17,500 nt of DNA from Chrysomallon squamiferum (taxonomy: Eukaryota; Mollusca; Gastropoda; Neomphalida; Peltospiridae), in NCBI GenBank assembly GCA_012295275.1, contig CM022674.1, positions 2,148,242 to 2,165,741 of the forward strand, in the 5' to 3' direction. The translations under genes and the position numbers were made by a program. The notes beneath the pieces were generated by a model, which ran no database searches, had not been told where the DNA came from, and saw only the letters and a list, made by a program, of their open reading frames with translations. Below, in pieces: positions 9,585 to 17,500 of the stretch; the first letter of the stretch is position 1; every line of letters begins with the position of its first letter.

Positions 9585-9710
9585 TTCATTACCGTCAAAC
9601 GTAAAAAATACAGTCGAAGAAATTTCGTTTTTATGAATTTTGTTAGGGTAAGGTAAGTATTGAATTTTCTGTTTTGAAGTTGTATTAGCACTAAAACTGG
9701 GTTTGTCGCG

Positions 9711-9919
9711 CAGATTCTCACAAAATTATTTTATATAAGCTAAATTAGAGTGAGTTGCAGATGAAGAAGATTATTTAACATTTTTAAAAATATTTAGTAA
9801 ATATTTATATCGCCTGTTTGCATTCTAGAATGCTAAAAACGTTTCAGGTCAGTATTTCTTTAAACTGTGTCTAACATGTACATTTAGAAGACGAAATACG
9901 CTTTAATATATATATATAA
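9711..9919 (-). repeat. Dispersed repeat, copy B (inverted), inside intron 5
   Basis: This is the reverse complement of the element at 3990-4235 and lacks about 26 internal bases of it. Both copies have a (TA)n tract at the same end, and similarity stops abruptly at the other end just after the CTGC(A/G)C motif. It lies within intron 5, in sense orientation with the gene. Confidence 0.85.
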
Positions 9920-10037
9920 AAAATATTTTTCGGTAAGGAAATGCCAGGGACTCAGTCTTTTCAGTACATTTTCAAATACTGCATCATTACTTCCCTTAGT
10001 TTTGTACGCGGCTGTAATAAACTGTTATTTCTCGAAC

Positions 10038-10448
10038 CTTTCTTCATCTGAATCACTTCCAGCTCTTTCTGCGCTCTCTCCAGCTCGTGCACTGCTTGTT
10101 CAGCGGTCAGCTTTTTCCTCACTTCGTACAGACTCGTGTTCATTTGCGAAATCTGCAGGGCCGTAAGTCCTTTCTCCCGCGTTTCACTCGCGACTTTGAC
10201 GTGGTCGTAGAAGCCGTTGTTGTCGTTGTCGTTGTTGTCGTTGTTGTCGTTGTTGTCGTTGTCGTTGTTGTCGTTGTCGTCGTTGTTGTCGTTGTCGTCG
10301 TCGTCGGGTTTGTTGTCCTCTTCTGCGATCGGGAAGGGCTCAGTTTTGACGACTTCCTTCAGTTCGTTGATCGTCTTCTGAAGTTCTGGTTCGTCCATCG
10401 CTTCAGCGGCCAAAGCGATTCTGTTCTCGATGTGTCCAGCTTTTGATT
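10038..10448 (-). CDS. Exon 5: acidic Asp/Asn run and coiled-coil segment
   Basis: 411 bp, phase 1 in (acceptor TTCCCCACAG|AATCAAAAG) and phase 1 out (ATGAAGAAAG|GTTCGAG). It encodes residues 679-815 and the first base of Glu816. First comes a helix-prone stretch (ENRIALAAEAMDEPELQ, INELKEVVK), then a 30-residue run made only of Asp and Asn (727-756), then a charged helical stretch (SLYEVRKKLTAEQAVHEL, AQKELEVIQ) that continues without a break into exon 6 and looks like a coiled coil. The Asp/Asn run should be a disordered, acidic spacer. If the donor at 10037 is not used, the frame runs another 25 codons to a TGA at 9961-9963, giving a shorter protein without the dynein-like part. Confidence 0.85.
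10216..10305 (-). repeat. Coding trinucleotide repeat (GAC/AAC)30 giving an Asp/Asn run
   Basis: Thirty consecutive codons in exon 5 are GAC or AAC only, seen on the plus strand as mixed GTC/GTT triplets. The exon is open through it and both flanking segments join in frame to neighbouring exons, so the run is translated as residues 727-756. The mixed codons suggest a GTT-type microsatellite like those in the introns, partly interrupted by T-to-C changes. Confidence 0.9.
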
Positions 10449-10608
10449 CTGTGGGGAAAAAAGATTTTAAAAAATCTAAATTTAAAAAAATTTTAAAAAA
10501 AGAAAAAAAAAAAAATAATGAAATACGAAAGTAAAATAATAATAATCTTGAGTATAATGAAATACGAAAGTACTATAAAATAATAATAATTATAATACTA
10601 CTACTACA

Positions 10609-10675
<67 letters not shown>
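10609..10675. repeat. (AAT)n microsatellite in intron 4
   Basis: About 22 nearly uninterrupted AAT units within intron 10449-11139. The same intron has poly-A-rich sequence at about 10480-10516. Confidence 0.95.
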
Positions 10676-10951
10676 GTGACAGCAGTAATATTTAGAAGGC
10701 ATATAGACACAGTAAAAGAAAAAGAAAGTATGTGAGAACAGTGTGATAAAAATTGCAGATAATATATGATAAACAGAAAATTATAATAAAGCAAACATGT
10801 GATGAAACACGGAAGAAAATAAAAAAAGAAGATGTTTTGTGAGTGGACGATTGAGGATATGAGAAAGAATATACAGCAATATAAAAACAGAAACAAACTG
10901 ATAGTGAAAGAAAAGGATATGAGAAAGAATATGTGTGTGTGTGAAACAAAC

Positions 10952-10956
<5 letters not shown>

Positions 10957-11036
<80 letters not shown>
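10957..11036. repeat. Pure (GA)40 in intron 4
   Basis: Forty uninterrupted GA units on the plus strand, preceded by a short GT run; the pre-mRNA carries (UC)40. The large minus-strand open frame continues through it only because the repeat lacks stops; the real exon ends at 11140. Confidence 0.97.
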
Positions 11037-11039
<3 letters not shown>

Positions 11040-11139
11040 AGACGGACAGAGAATGTGAACAAGTGTAATTGATGCCTGTATGAATCTGGAAGAGACAGAC
11101 CACGCAGAATAAGACAGACTGAAAATGTTCTGTACGAAC

Positions 11140-12707
11140 CTTCGTCAGCAGACGTGCTGACTGTGGCAGCAGACGACACTTTGAGTCTGATGATCTGAGG
11201 AGTCAGAGGAGAACTGAATGTTCCCATGGCGCTCTCCACCGACTTGTACTCAACGACGTAATCAAACAGACCCTGGAAGTCACTCTGGTCTTTGCGCTTC
11301 CCCACCAGCTTCAGCCCGTAGTTGCCATATCTGGGCAACGTCACCGTGTACGTGACGACGTCGTCGTCGACAGCCTCTTCGACGTACCTCCCGAGGTCTG
11401 AGTCCAACGTCTCCGAACCCGTCAGCGACATCGAAACGTCGATGGGCCTCGAGAGGAGAAACGACACCTGAACTTCGTCCGTTTCCGTGAAGATCATCCC
11501 CGACGGGTGGGACACGGGCACCACGCCCAAGTCCCGGCAGGCGATTCTCTGGCCGAGCTGGTCCTCGAAGCCTTTCGGGTACCCGGCCCTCTTCCGTCTC
11601 TGCGATGAGGTGATGAGGTAGTTGAAGAAGTTGCGGTCCTCGGACGCGGCCGCGTAGAGACACAGAGAGTACTCTCCCTTCTTGGGCAGTCTGACGCTGA
11701 AGATGAGCTTGTTGTCGACGTACCTGTGCACGACGCGGTGTTTGATTATCTCCTCCTTCACTCCGGATTTCGACAGGATCGCCGTGAATTTGAGCTTCTT
11801 CACTTGCTCCATGTCTTTTATTTCGAACATGATGTCCACCTCGCCGTTCTCGTCCGCCTGGACCAGTCCGCTCGGGTGACTGACCGGTGACAGCCACCTG
11901 GCGGCCGTCTCCTCCGTCGGGCCCCACCCGTTCTCGGGGGTCTCCGGGAACGGCAGGCATCTGACTTTCGCTCGCGTGAAGACGATTTTGTAGATGGCGA
12001 TCCAGTCGTATTGGTATCCCAGCTCGTTGATTCGGCTGTCCTTTCCGACGATTTCCAGACGGAAAGTCCCGACGACAGGCGAGCGAATCGTGACGCTGAG
12101 AACGTCCGGTTTCGGCTTGTGCACGAACACGTAGCGATCGTACTTCGGGGAGAACCCCGTCACGCCTTTCGACTCCTGCCTGAACAGCAGGCAGTAGAAC
12201 CTGAGGTGCATCCCGGACTCCGCGGGAATCCTGAAGAGGATCTCCTCTTGTCCTGCGGACGTGATGACGCAGTCGGGGTGCGTCATGACGGCGAGGCCCA
12301 GGTCGAAGAAGCGGTCCTTGAGGAAAACCATCTGCTCGAATCGTTCGGCCGTTATCGGCGCCTCCCTCAGCTGCCACTCGGGCAGGAACGGCAGGTGGGT
12401 GGAGATGAGCTGGCGAGGGTCGGTGAGGAAGTAATTCTCGTCACACGTGTAGACGAAGTTCCTCTCCCGCTTTCTGTCGGTGTCCGGGTCCGATTCGGCG
12501 GCTTCGTCCGGATTCGCCAGCCACTCGTCGCCCCCGTCGATGCCGACGGCGCATGCGCCCCAGTAGGCGTTCATGAACCGCCAGTGCCCGTCAACGAGGA
12601 CCGCGTTCCACTCGCCGTAGTGAGCGTCGTCGTCGATTTTCTGGCCCACGTCGTAGTTGGAGCCTTTGAGCTTGCCGTTGACGATGACGCACACGATGTC
12701 GCACAGT
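11140..12707 (-). CDS. Exon 4: second half of the transglutaminase-like core and KY/hillarin repeats
   Basis: 1568 bp, residues 157-678, entering in phase 2 (acceptor CCCCTCTGCAG) and leaving in phase 1 (GACGAAG|GTTCGT). It begins LCDIVCVIVNGKLKGSNYDVG and contains GEWNAVLVDGHWRFMNAYWG, the signature around the catalytic His and Asp of TGc domains. Here these positions read Gly187 and Asn202, not His and Asp. Next comes a KY-type block (about 240-296: YFLTDPRQL, PEWQLREAPIT, RFFDLGL). Beta-rich repeats follow, with VGTFRLEIVGKD, ENGWGPTEETAARWL, two copies of PVSHPSG (about 400 and 550) and GNYGLKLVGK. No membrane segment or signal peptide is visible. The exon is strikingly GC- and CpG-rich compared with its AT-rich introns. 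Large overlapping open frames on both strands here are by-products of that composition. The assignment to KY/hillarin is firm. Confidence 0.93.
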
Positions 12708-12720
12708 CTGCAGAGGGGAG

Positions 12721-13226
<506 letters not shown>

Positions 13227-13260
13227 TAACAATCGGTCTGTCTTTTTCGCTTTCTCTGCC

Positions 13261-13430
13261 TTTCTGCCTGTCTGTCTGTCTGTCTGTCTCATTCTCTCTC
13301 TGCGTGTGTTACACTCGAACGCAACACACATACACACATAATACGCACATGCACTCAAATGCTTACTGAGAAAGATAAACACATACACACACACAGAGAC
13401 ACAGACAGACACACACACCACACACACAGA
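13261..13430. repeat. (CTGT)n and imperfect (CA)n in intron 3
   Basis: A TGTC/CTGT tetranucleotide run at about 13266-13289 and CA-rich sequence at 13320-13430, just downstream (in gene direction) of the exon 3 donor at 13461. Confidence 0.85.
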
Positions 13431-13461
13431 CTGAACTAACGTAGTAACAACGTATACAGAC

Positions 13462-13694
13462 CTGCACAAAATACTAACAAGCTGAGCGTAATTCCCCTTC
13501 CCATTTTTGATCCTCCACAGCTGGTGCAGGGGCGTGGCAGGGTCGGGCTGAGTCTGGGGCAGGAGCTGCTCGTCAAGCTGAACTGACGTAATCCAGCGGT
13601 AGATAACTCTAACTTTGGACAGCGTGTCTCTCAGGTTTTCAGTCAGGTACTTGGTCAGTTCAATGTAGGGTTCTTTCAACAGGCTGCCTGGAGT
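13462..13694 (-). CDS. Exon 3: first half of transglutaminase-like core, nucleophile Cys apparently absent
   Basis: 233 bp, entering in phase 0 (acceptor TTTATTTCAG before ACT CCA GGC) and leaving with two bases of an Arg codon (TGC AG|GTCTGT). It encodes residues 79-155 plus part of Arg156. The helix LTKYLTENL and the motif LSKVRVIYRWIT are the usual start of a transglutaminase-like (TGc) domain. The next conserved block reads GKGNYAQLVSILCR. In active family members this block has the form G-V-C-x-G-Y-A, with the nucleophile three residues before the Tyr. Aligned on Tyr147, that position is Lys144, so the catalytic cysteine seems to be missing. Joining to exon 4 gives LCR-LCDIV-CVIV, the spacing expected for the family, which supports the splice choice. 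Confidence 0.88.
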
Positions 13695-13739
13695 CTGAAA
13701 TAAACAGGTAATCATTAAGTAATTAACTCAGGTACAGGT

Positions 13740-13990
13740 AAGAATAATTTAGTAATTAATTTCTTAACATATATATTATTATAATTAACTAATAAATTTC
13801 TTAACATATATTATGATAAAGTAATAAATTTTTGGCATATATCATCGTTAACTAATTACTTCATAACATTTATTATAATTAACTAATTAATTCATAACCT
13901 ATATCATAATTAACTAATTAATTCATAACCTATATCATAATTAACTAATTAATTCTTAACCTATATCATAATTAACTAATTAATTTTTAT
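13740..13990. repeat. 31-bp tandem repeat in intron 2
   Basis: The unit TAATTAACTAATTAATTCAT followed by AACCTATATCA recurs three and a half times almost perfectly from about 13876 to 13987. Degenerate copies with TTCTTAACATATAT run back to 13740. It lies just upstream of the exon 3 acceptor in gene direction. Confidence 0.9.
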
Positions 13991-14542
13991 TTTAATTAGT
14001 TCTCCTTTTTTCTTTCATTCCTCCTTTCATTCATTCAGTCAGCCTTTCTTTCATTCACTCGTTATTCATGGCTGTAGAAATAGTAACGTCTCCCATTTGT
14101 TACACGTCCCGTTTGTTATACAGTCAGCTTAGAGACTAATTAATCAAACCCCTAAAACATTAGTGTGGAACAGTCGCCGGCTGAACTCAGCCAAAACATT
14201 TACATACTGACAGATAACACTGTAGTACATGCCCTACTGCTACTGCCTGTATCATTCACATACGCTAAATGTGACGTAATAATTCATATTACTCACGTGT
14301 CACGTGACTGAATTTATAATAAATAAAAGTGAATATATATTTCTGTTCTTGTTTCTTAATTGTTAGTAAGGGTTTTGCTCAATTGTTCTCTAAGCTGATT
14401 GTGCAACAACTCGTAAGACGAGTCCATTATTGCAAGGCAGGTAGGAGGCATATTAGAATTTTACTCAGCCTGTTTTAGTTTGTAATGTTTGCGACAAACT
14501 GGGTGTGTAACAAATGGGAGGATTCCGCGTTTGCATCTTTAC
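13991..14542. other. Remainder of intron 2, no feature recognised
   Basis: Mostly complex AT-rich sequence with a short TTCATTCA-type run near 14020-14070. I see no second gene. Confidence 0.6.
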
Positions 14543-14743
14543 CTTGTCGGCTCTCGAATCTAAGCAGATGTAATCCCGGGGGTCGAAGATTTCCTCTTTG
14601 GTGGTGGGCGGTGGGTGGGGCGGTGGTAGCGACTTCACGCTTTCCAAGTCTTGAACCCAGAGCCCGTGACGCTGGGAGAATTCGTAGCTGGGGTGAATCT
14701 GGTAGGTGGCGAGAAACGATCCCGGGACCCGCTCGGCAGAAAC
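14543..14743 (-). CDS. Exon 2: N-terminal linker leading into the transglutaminase-like core
   Basis: 201 bp, 67 codons, phase 0 at both ends. The acceptor is ACATTTCAG before GTT TCT GCC; the donor is GACAAG|GTAAAG. It encodes residues 12-78, starting VSAERVPGSF and ending DYICLDSRADK. The middle holds a proline run (SLPPPHPPPTT, about residues 49-59), probably a flexible linker. The tail, an aspartate/tyrosine motif ending in DSRADK, joins directly to TPGSLLKEP of exon 3; this resembles the segment just before the transglutaminase-like core in KY/hillarin proteins (family knowledge, not a search result). Other frames across this stretch are open but have no matching splice sites. Confidence 0.8.
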
Positions 14744-14799
14744 CTGAAATGTAATTTAGCATCGTGGAAATGTCGTAATGCTGGACAACATCAACACAG

Positions 14800-14859
14800 C
14801 AACAACAGCAGCAGCATCAACAAAAGCAAAAAAAACAACAACAAAAAAAACTACAACAA

Positions 14860-14897
<38 letters not shown>

Positions 14898-14927
14898 ATA
14901 ATAATAATAATAATGATGATGATGATG

Positions 14928-14959
<32 letters not shown>

Positions 14960-14960
14960 C
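14800..14960. repeat. Compound CAA/TAG/AAT/GAT/AAT triplet repeat in the first intron
   Basis: Triplet type changes repeatedly: CAA/CAG, then TAG at 14862-14895, AAT, GAT at 14913-14928, then AAT to 14959. Confidence 0.95.
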
Positions 14961-14999
14961 GTTAGATGAAAATGTTGAAGATCATGATGAATATAAAGA

Positions 15000-15232
15000 A
15001 GAAGAAAAACAACAACAAAAACAGAAGATGAAGATCAGCAACGATAACAAAAGCAACATCAATAACAACGACAACAACTGTTACAACGACGACAACATCA
15101 TTCGCAAGAGGGAAAAGAAATACCTGTTTCTCGACTCATCGTCATCATCTTATTATTATTATTATTATTAACGAAGATGATTATGATTATGAAACAGGAT
15201 GATAACATTCATTTCTCAAAGAAAGAAAAAGA

Positions 15233-15264
<32 letters not shown>

Positions 15265-15300
15265 AAAAAAATAGAAGAAAAAAAAAAAAAAAAGAAAAAG
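15000..15300. repeat. Decayed triplet and poly-A/GA sequence in the first intron
   Basis: It has AAC/AAG-rich decayed triplets to about 15120, (ATT)n at 15152-15171, and poly-A broken by single G residues at 15222-15300. The Lys-rich open frame here is an artefact. Confidence 0.85.
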
Positions 15301-15448
15301 CTGTTAAAAGGGACAAACAATTACGACAAACGATAAAACCACAGCCTGTTAATCGGTTAATCCACGTAATACGTATTAATCTACTTAATAATATCAGCTA
15401 ATCCGATAATCCAGCCGGTAATGGCATTGTTCGTGGACTCAACCTTAC

Positions 15449-15463
15449 CTTTTTAGTCGTCAT
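15449..15463 (-). CDS. Candidate proximal first coding exon (MTTKK)
   Basis: The minus strand reads ATG ACG ACT AAA AAG followed by GTAAGG, a near-perfect donor, in phase 0 and compatible with exon 2 at 14743 across a 705-bp intron. The ATG has A at -3, and an in-frame TAA lies 15 bases upstream. It would give a cytosolic N-terminus lacking the MGC motif. A TATAAA-like string begins 18 bases before the ATG, too close to serve as the TATA box for a leader of normal length, so any promoter lies further upstream. Either this or the exon at 17064-17096, or both through alternative promoters, could be the true start. Confidence 0.4.
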
Positions 15464-17063
15464 GTTTGAAGCCGTTTATAACAACGATGACCGCGTTACC
15501 ACGACTGAACGAAGCAGGGTTAGTGATAGAGTCAACTACGTATTGCGTAATCACTACATCGTATCTCTTTTGTCGCTTCAGATAAAAATAATAAACTTGT
15601 CCATATTTCCTGTACACGTTGCAGTGTGCATGTTTGATAGTGTTTGGTGTTTTTCACTACTTTACGCAGATTTCATAATAAAATATGGTTGAAAATATTT
15701 TAGTGTCGAAAAATAAATATTCGTCAGTTTTGGTTTTTATTTTTTTTTTTTTTTTTATTAATTTTGTCCTTCGTTTAGTTATTTCTTTTTTTATTCATTA
15801 CTTATTCACTGATGATGATGATGATGATGATGATGATCACGACTACAACAATAATTATACTAATGCTGCTTCTACTGTAACAACAACTACTACTACAACC
15901 TCTACTACTGCTATTACTACTTAGTACCTCGACTTGTACTAGTACTACTACTATTATTACTACCACCACTAGTACTACTAGTGCTAACAAAAATAGCCAT
16001 TAATAATAATTAATTTATTAATATAAATTAGTTTATTTGTTTGTTTTTTTTATATTTATTTATTAGTATTATTATTATCTTTTTTACTAATAAAAAATTC
16101 TTGTTTTTTTTTTTCTTCTTCTTCCTTGTTTCTTGCTGACTTATTTTATGTCACTTATTTTTTTTGAGGTCAAAAGTGTTTGCTTTAGTAATCTTTATTG
16201 ATTTAGTTATCACTTCGTTGCAAGTTATCTATTTAGAATACAGCTACCGAAAACATTTGTCAAAAATTGTCCTTTCAAAAAACAGACCTGATAAAAAGAC
16301 GATCACAGTGCTTAAAAAACATGATTATACATTTCTTTTTTGAGGATTAAAATATTTTATTAATTCTAAAATTTAACTGCGACAGTAAATCAAAACAGTA
16401 TGAGTACAAACTCATTACTAAAATGATATCTGTTCAATATGTTCGCTAGTTTAGATCTATTCTCAACTTCTGTTAAAATATTCGTTTATACTACTTCTGT
16501 TAAAATACTGTTAAATAAATTACAACAACTGCACTTAGGACAAACCTCAGTCTACAATTTCTATAAGGCTAATTGAAAACCGATATTCGAAACCACTGTA
16601 AAAACATGGTCTGGTGAAACATTTTAAAAATACGACGGGTTGTATAATACTAATTGCAGACATCGCCAAAAGGTATTAAACTATTTAAATATGAAAGCTC
16701 TACATTAAGTCATTGTCTCTATATACCTATATTACAAAACGGTCAATTGACACCTGCACCAAACAACGATACCTTTAGACACGATTAACCCCAAAATCAA
16801 CACGTTATTTATTCCACACTTGACTAAACTTCATTATAAAATCAACAGATACTTTGAAAATTCTAAATACTGATTTCAATTAGCTGCATACAATATACAG
16901 TGATAAATATGATAACAGCATAAAATTTATAAAAACGTAGACATTTTCAAAGTTATCTGTATCTCTATTGTGACTCAGACATAAAATTTTCTAAATGTAA
17001 ATAACGGTGGCTATCATATATAAAAAAGCTGTAACATGAAAATAGAAAGGAAATAAAATTTAC
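15464..17063. other. 5' flank or long first intron, AT-rich
   Basis: If the distal start is used, this is intron; if the proximal start is used, its upper part is 5' leader and promoter. It holds poly-T at 15738-15757, (GAT)n at 15811-15838 and decayed ACT/TAC triplets to about 15985. The stretch 16140-17063 is low in simple repeats and AT-rich, with no recognised gene. Confidence 0.55.
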
Positions 17064-17096
17064 CTTGCTTGGAAACGTAGAGATTCCGCATCCCAT
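17064..17096 (-). CDS. Candidate distal first coding exon (MGCGISTFPSK), possible N-myristoylation signal
   Basis: The minus strand reads ATG GGA TGC GGA ATC TCT ACG TTT CCA AGC AAG and then GTAAAT, a good splice donor, in phase 0. That phase matches the acceptor of exon 2 at 14743. An in-frame TGA lies 21 bases before the ATG, so this is the first ATG of its frame. The peptide MGCGIST fits the N-myristoylation pattern (Gly2, Ser/Thr at position 6), and Cys3 is a typical palmitoylation site. If used, it would anchor the protein to membranes. It would require a 2320-bp first intron. Such short exons can arise by chance, so the call rests on three agreeing signals (motif, donor and phase) rather than on length. 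It may be an alternative to the MTTKK exon at 15449-15463. Confidence 0.45.
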
Positions 17097-17500
17097 TATT
17101 TCCAGATTTATTTTACGTCAACCTTTTTGAAATATTTCATATTCACCATCGTGGTTATATCCAGTCACAAACTGAAAAGTTTCGAAGACGTATTTTTCAC
17201 GTAGTCATCCATAAAACGTAAGGTGAATAATTTTCAGAGACATATTTTCACCGAAGCACTCAAGGATCGTAGTTTGTATAATTACCGAGATAAATTTGAT
17301 AAAATTATCATAAAACAATATACAGATTTTTTTTTTTTAAAGACCTGTAATTTTCGTTATTTTTTAACAGTCACATAAAAAAAGGTATATAAAAACGTAT
17401 TCTTTCATTCGTTACCTTAGAATTTAATGTGATTTCACAAGTCACCATAACATCACAATGTTTACCATTCACGAATATATGATTTTTTGTATATTTTCTT
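17097..17500. other. Upstream flank of the distal first exon, no feature assigned
   Basis: AT-rich sequence in which an upstream promoter or 5' leader of the distal transcript would lie. TATA-like strings exist but are uninformative at this base composition. Confidence 0.4.

Noticed and set aside
10781-11139. Continuation of the exon 4 frame through the CT repeat
   Set aside because: A donor at 11139 in the right phase leads to exon 5, and the extra sequence is an intronic (UC)n repeat plus AT-rich sequence.
11280-12377. 365-codon minus-strand open frame in another phase of exon 4
   Set aside because: Arg/Gly-rich shadow frame starting at a non-ATG codon; the overlapping frame has clear family motifs.
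15106-15124. Another possible first exon, ATG AGT CGA GAA ACA G|GTATTT, on the minus strand
   Set aside because: It ends in phase 1, which does not fit the phase-0 acceptor of exon 2, and it lies in repeat-derived sequence.
15480-15487. TATA box for the proximal first exon
   Set aside because: It is only about 18 bases before the ATG, so transcription would start at or after the start codon; AT-rich DNA gives many such strings.

Overview
The window looks like animal nuclear DNA, most likely from a lophotrochozoan and probably a mollusc. Three things suggest this: one intron-split gene with canonical GT..AG borders, an AT-rich background packed with micro- and minisatellites (GA/CT, GT, AAT, AAC, AAG, TA), and a hillarin/kyphoscoliosis-peptidase (KY) type protein. 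The species cannot be named from sequence alone. No bacterial features, rRNA, tRNA or CRISPR array were found, and no autonomous transposon coding region was recognised.

One protein-coding gene can be supported. It lies on the minus strand from about 17.1 kb (or 15.5 kb) down to 7480. I rebuilt it by hand from splice sites and phase agreement. Two candidate first coding exons (17064-17096, MGCGIST-; 15449-15463, MTTKK) both end AAG|GTAA in phase 0. They can join exon 2 (14543-14743), followed by exon 3 (13462-13694), exon 4 (11140-12707), exon 5 (10038-10448), exon 6 (8748-9028), exon 7 (8259-8444) and terminal exon 8 (7480-7641, stop TAA at 7480-7482). Every junction keeps the frame. The product is 1024 aa with the distal start or 1018 aa with the proximal one. 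Residue numbers below use the 1024-aa form.

The protein has, in order: a short N-terminus that may be myristoylated in one isoform; a Pro-rich linker; a transglutaminase-like core in which all three catalytic positions appear substituted; KY/hillarin-type segments and beta-rich repeats; an acidic Asp/Asn run of 30 residues encoded by a triplet repeat; a coiled-coil stretch; a helical region resembling the stalk/microtubule-binding region of dynein heavy chains; and a basic tail. This suggests a cytoskeletal scaffold rather than an active enzyme (inference).

Layout: 1-6890 is apparently intergenic, AT-rich and full of simple repeats. About 6900-7475 is a degenerate ~54-bp tandem repeat that touches the 3' end of the gene. 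7480-15463 (or 17096) is the gene, and nearly every intron carries a microsatellite or minisatellite. 15464-17063 and 17097-17500 are AT-rich 5' intron/flank. A dispersed repeat is present twice in opposite orientation (about 3990-4235 and 9711-9919), once upstream in the window and once inside intron 5.
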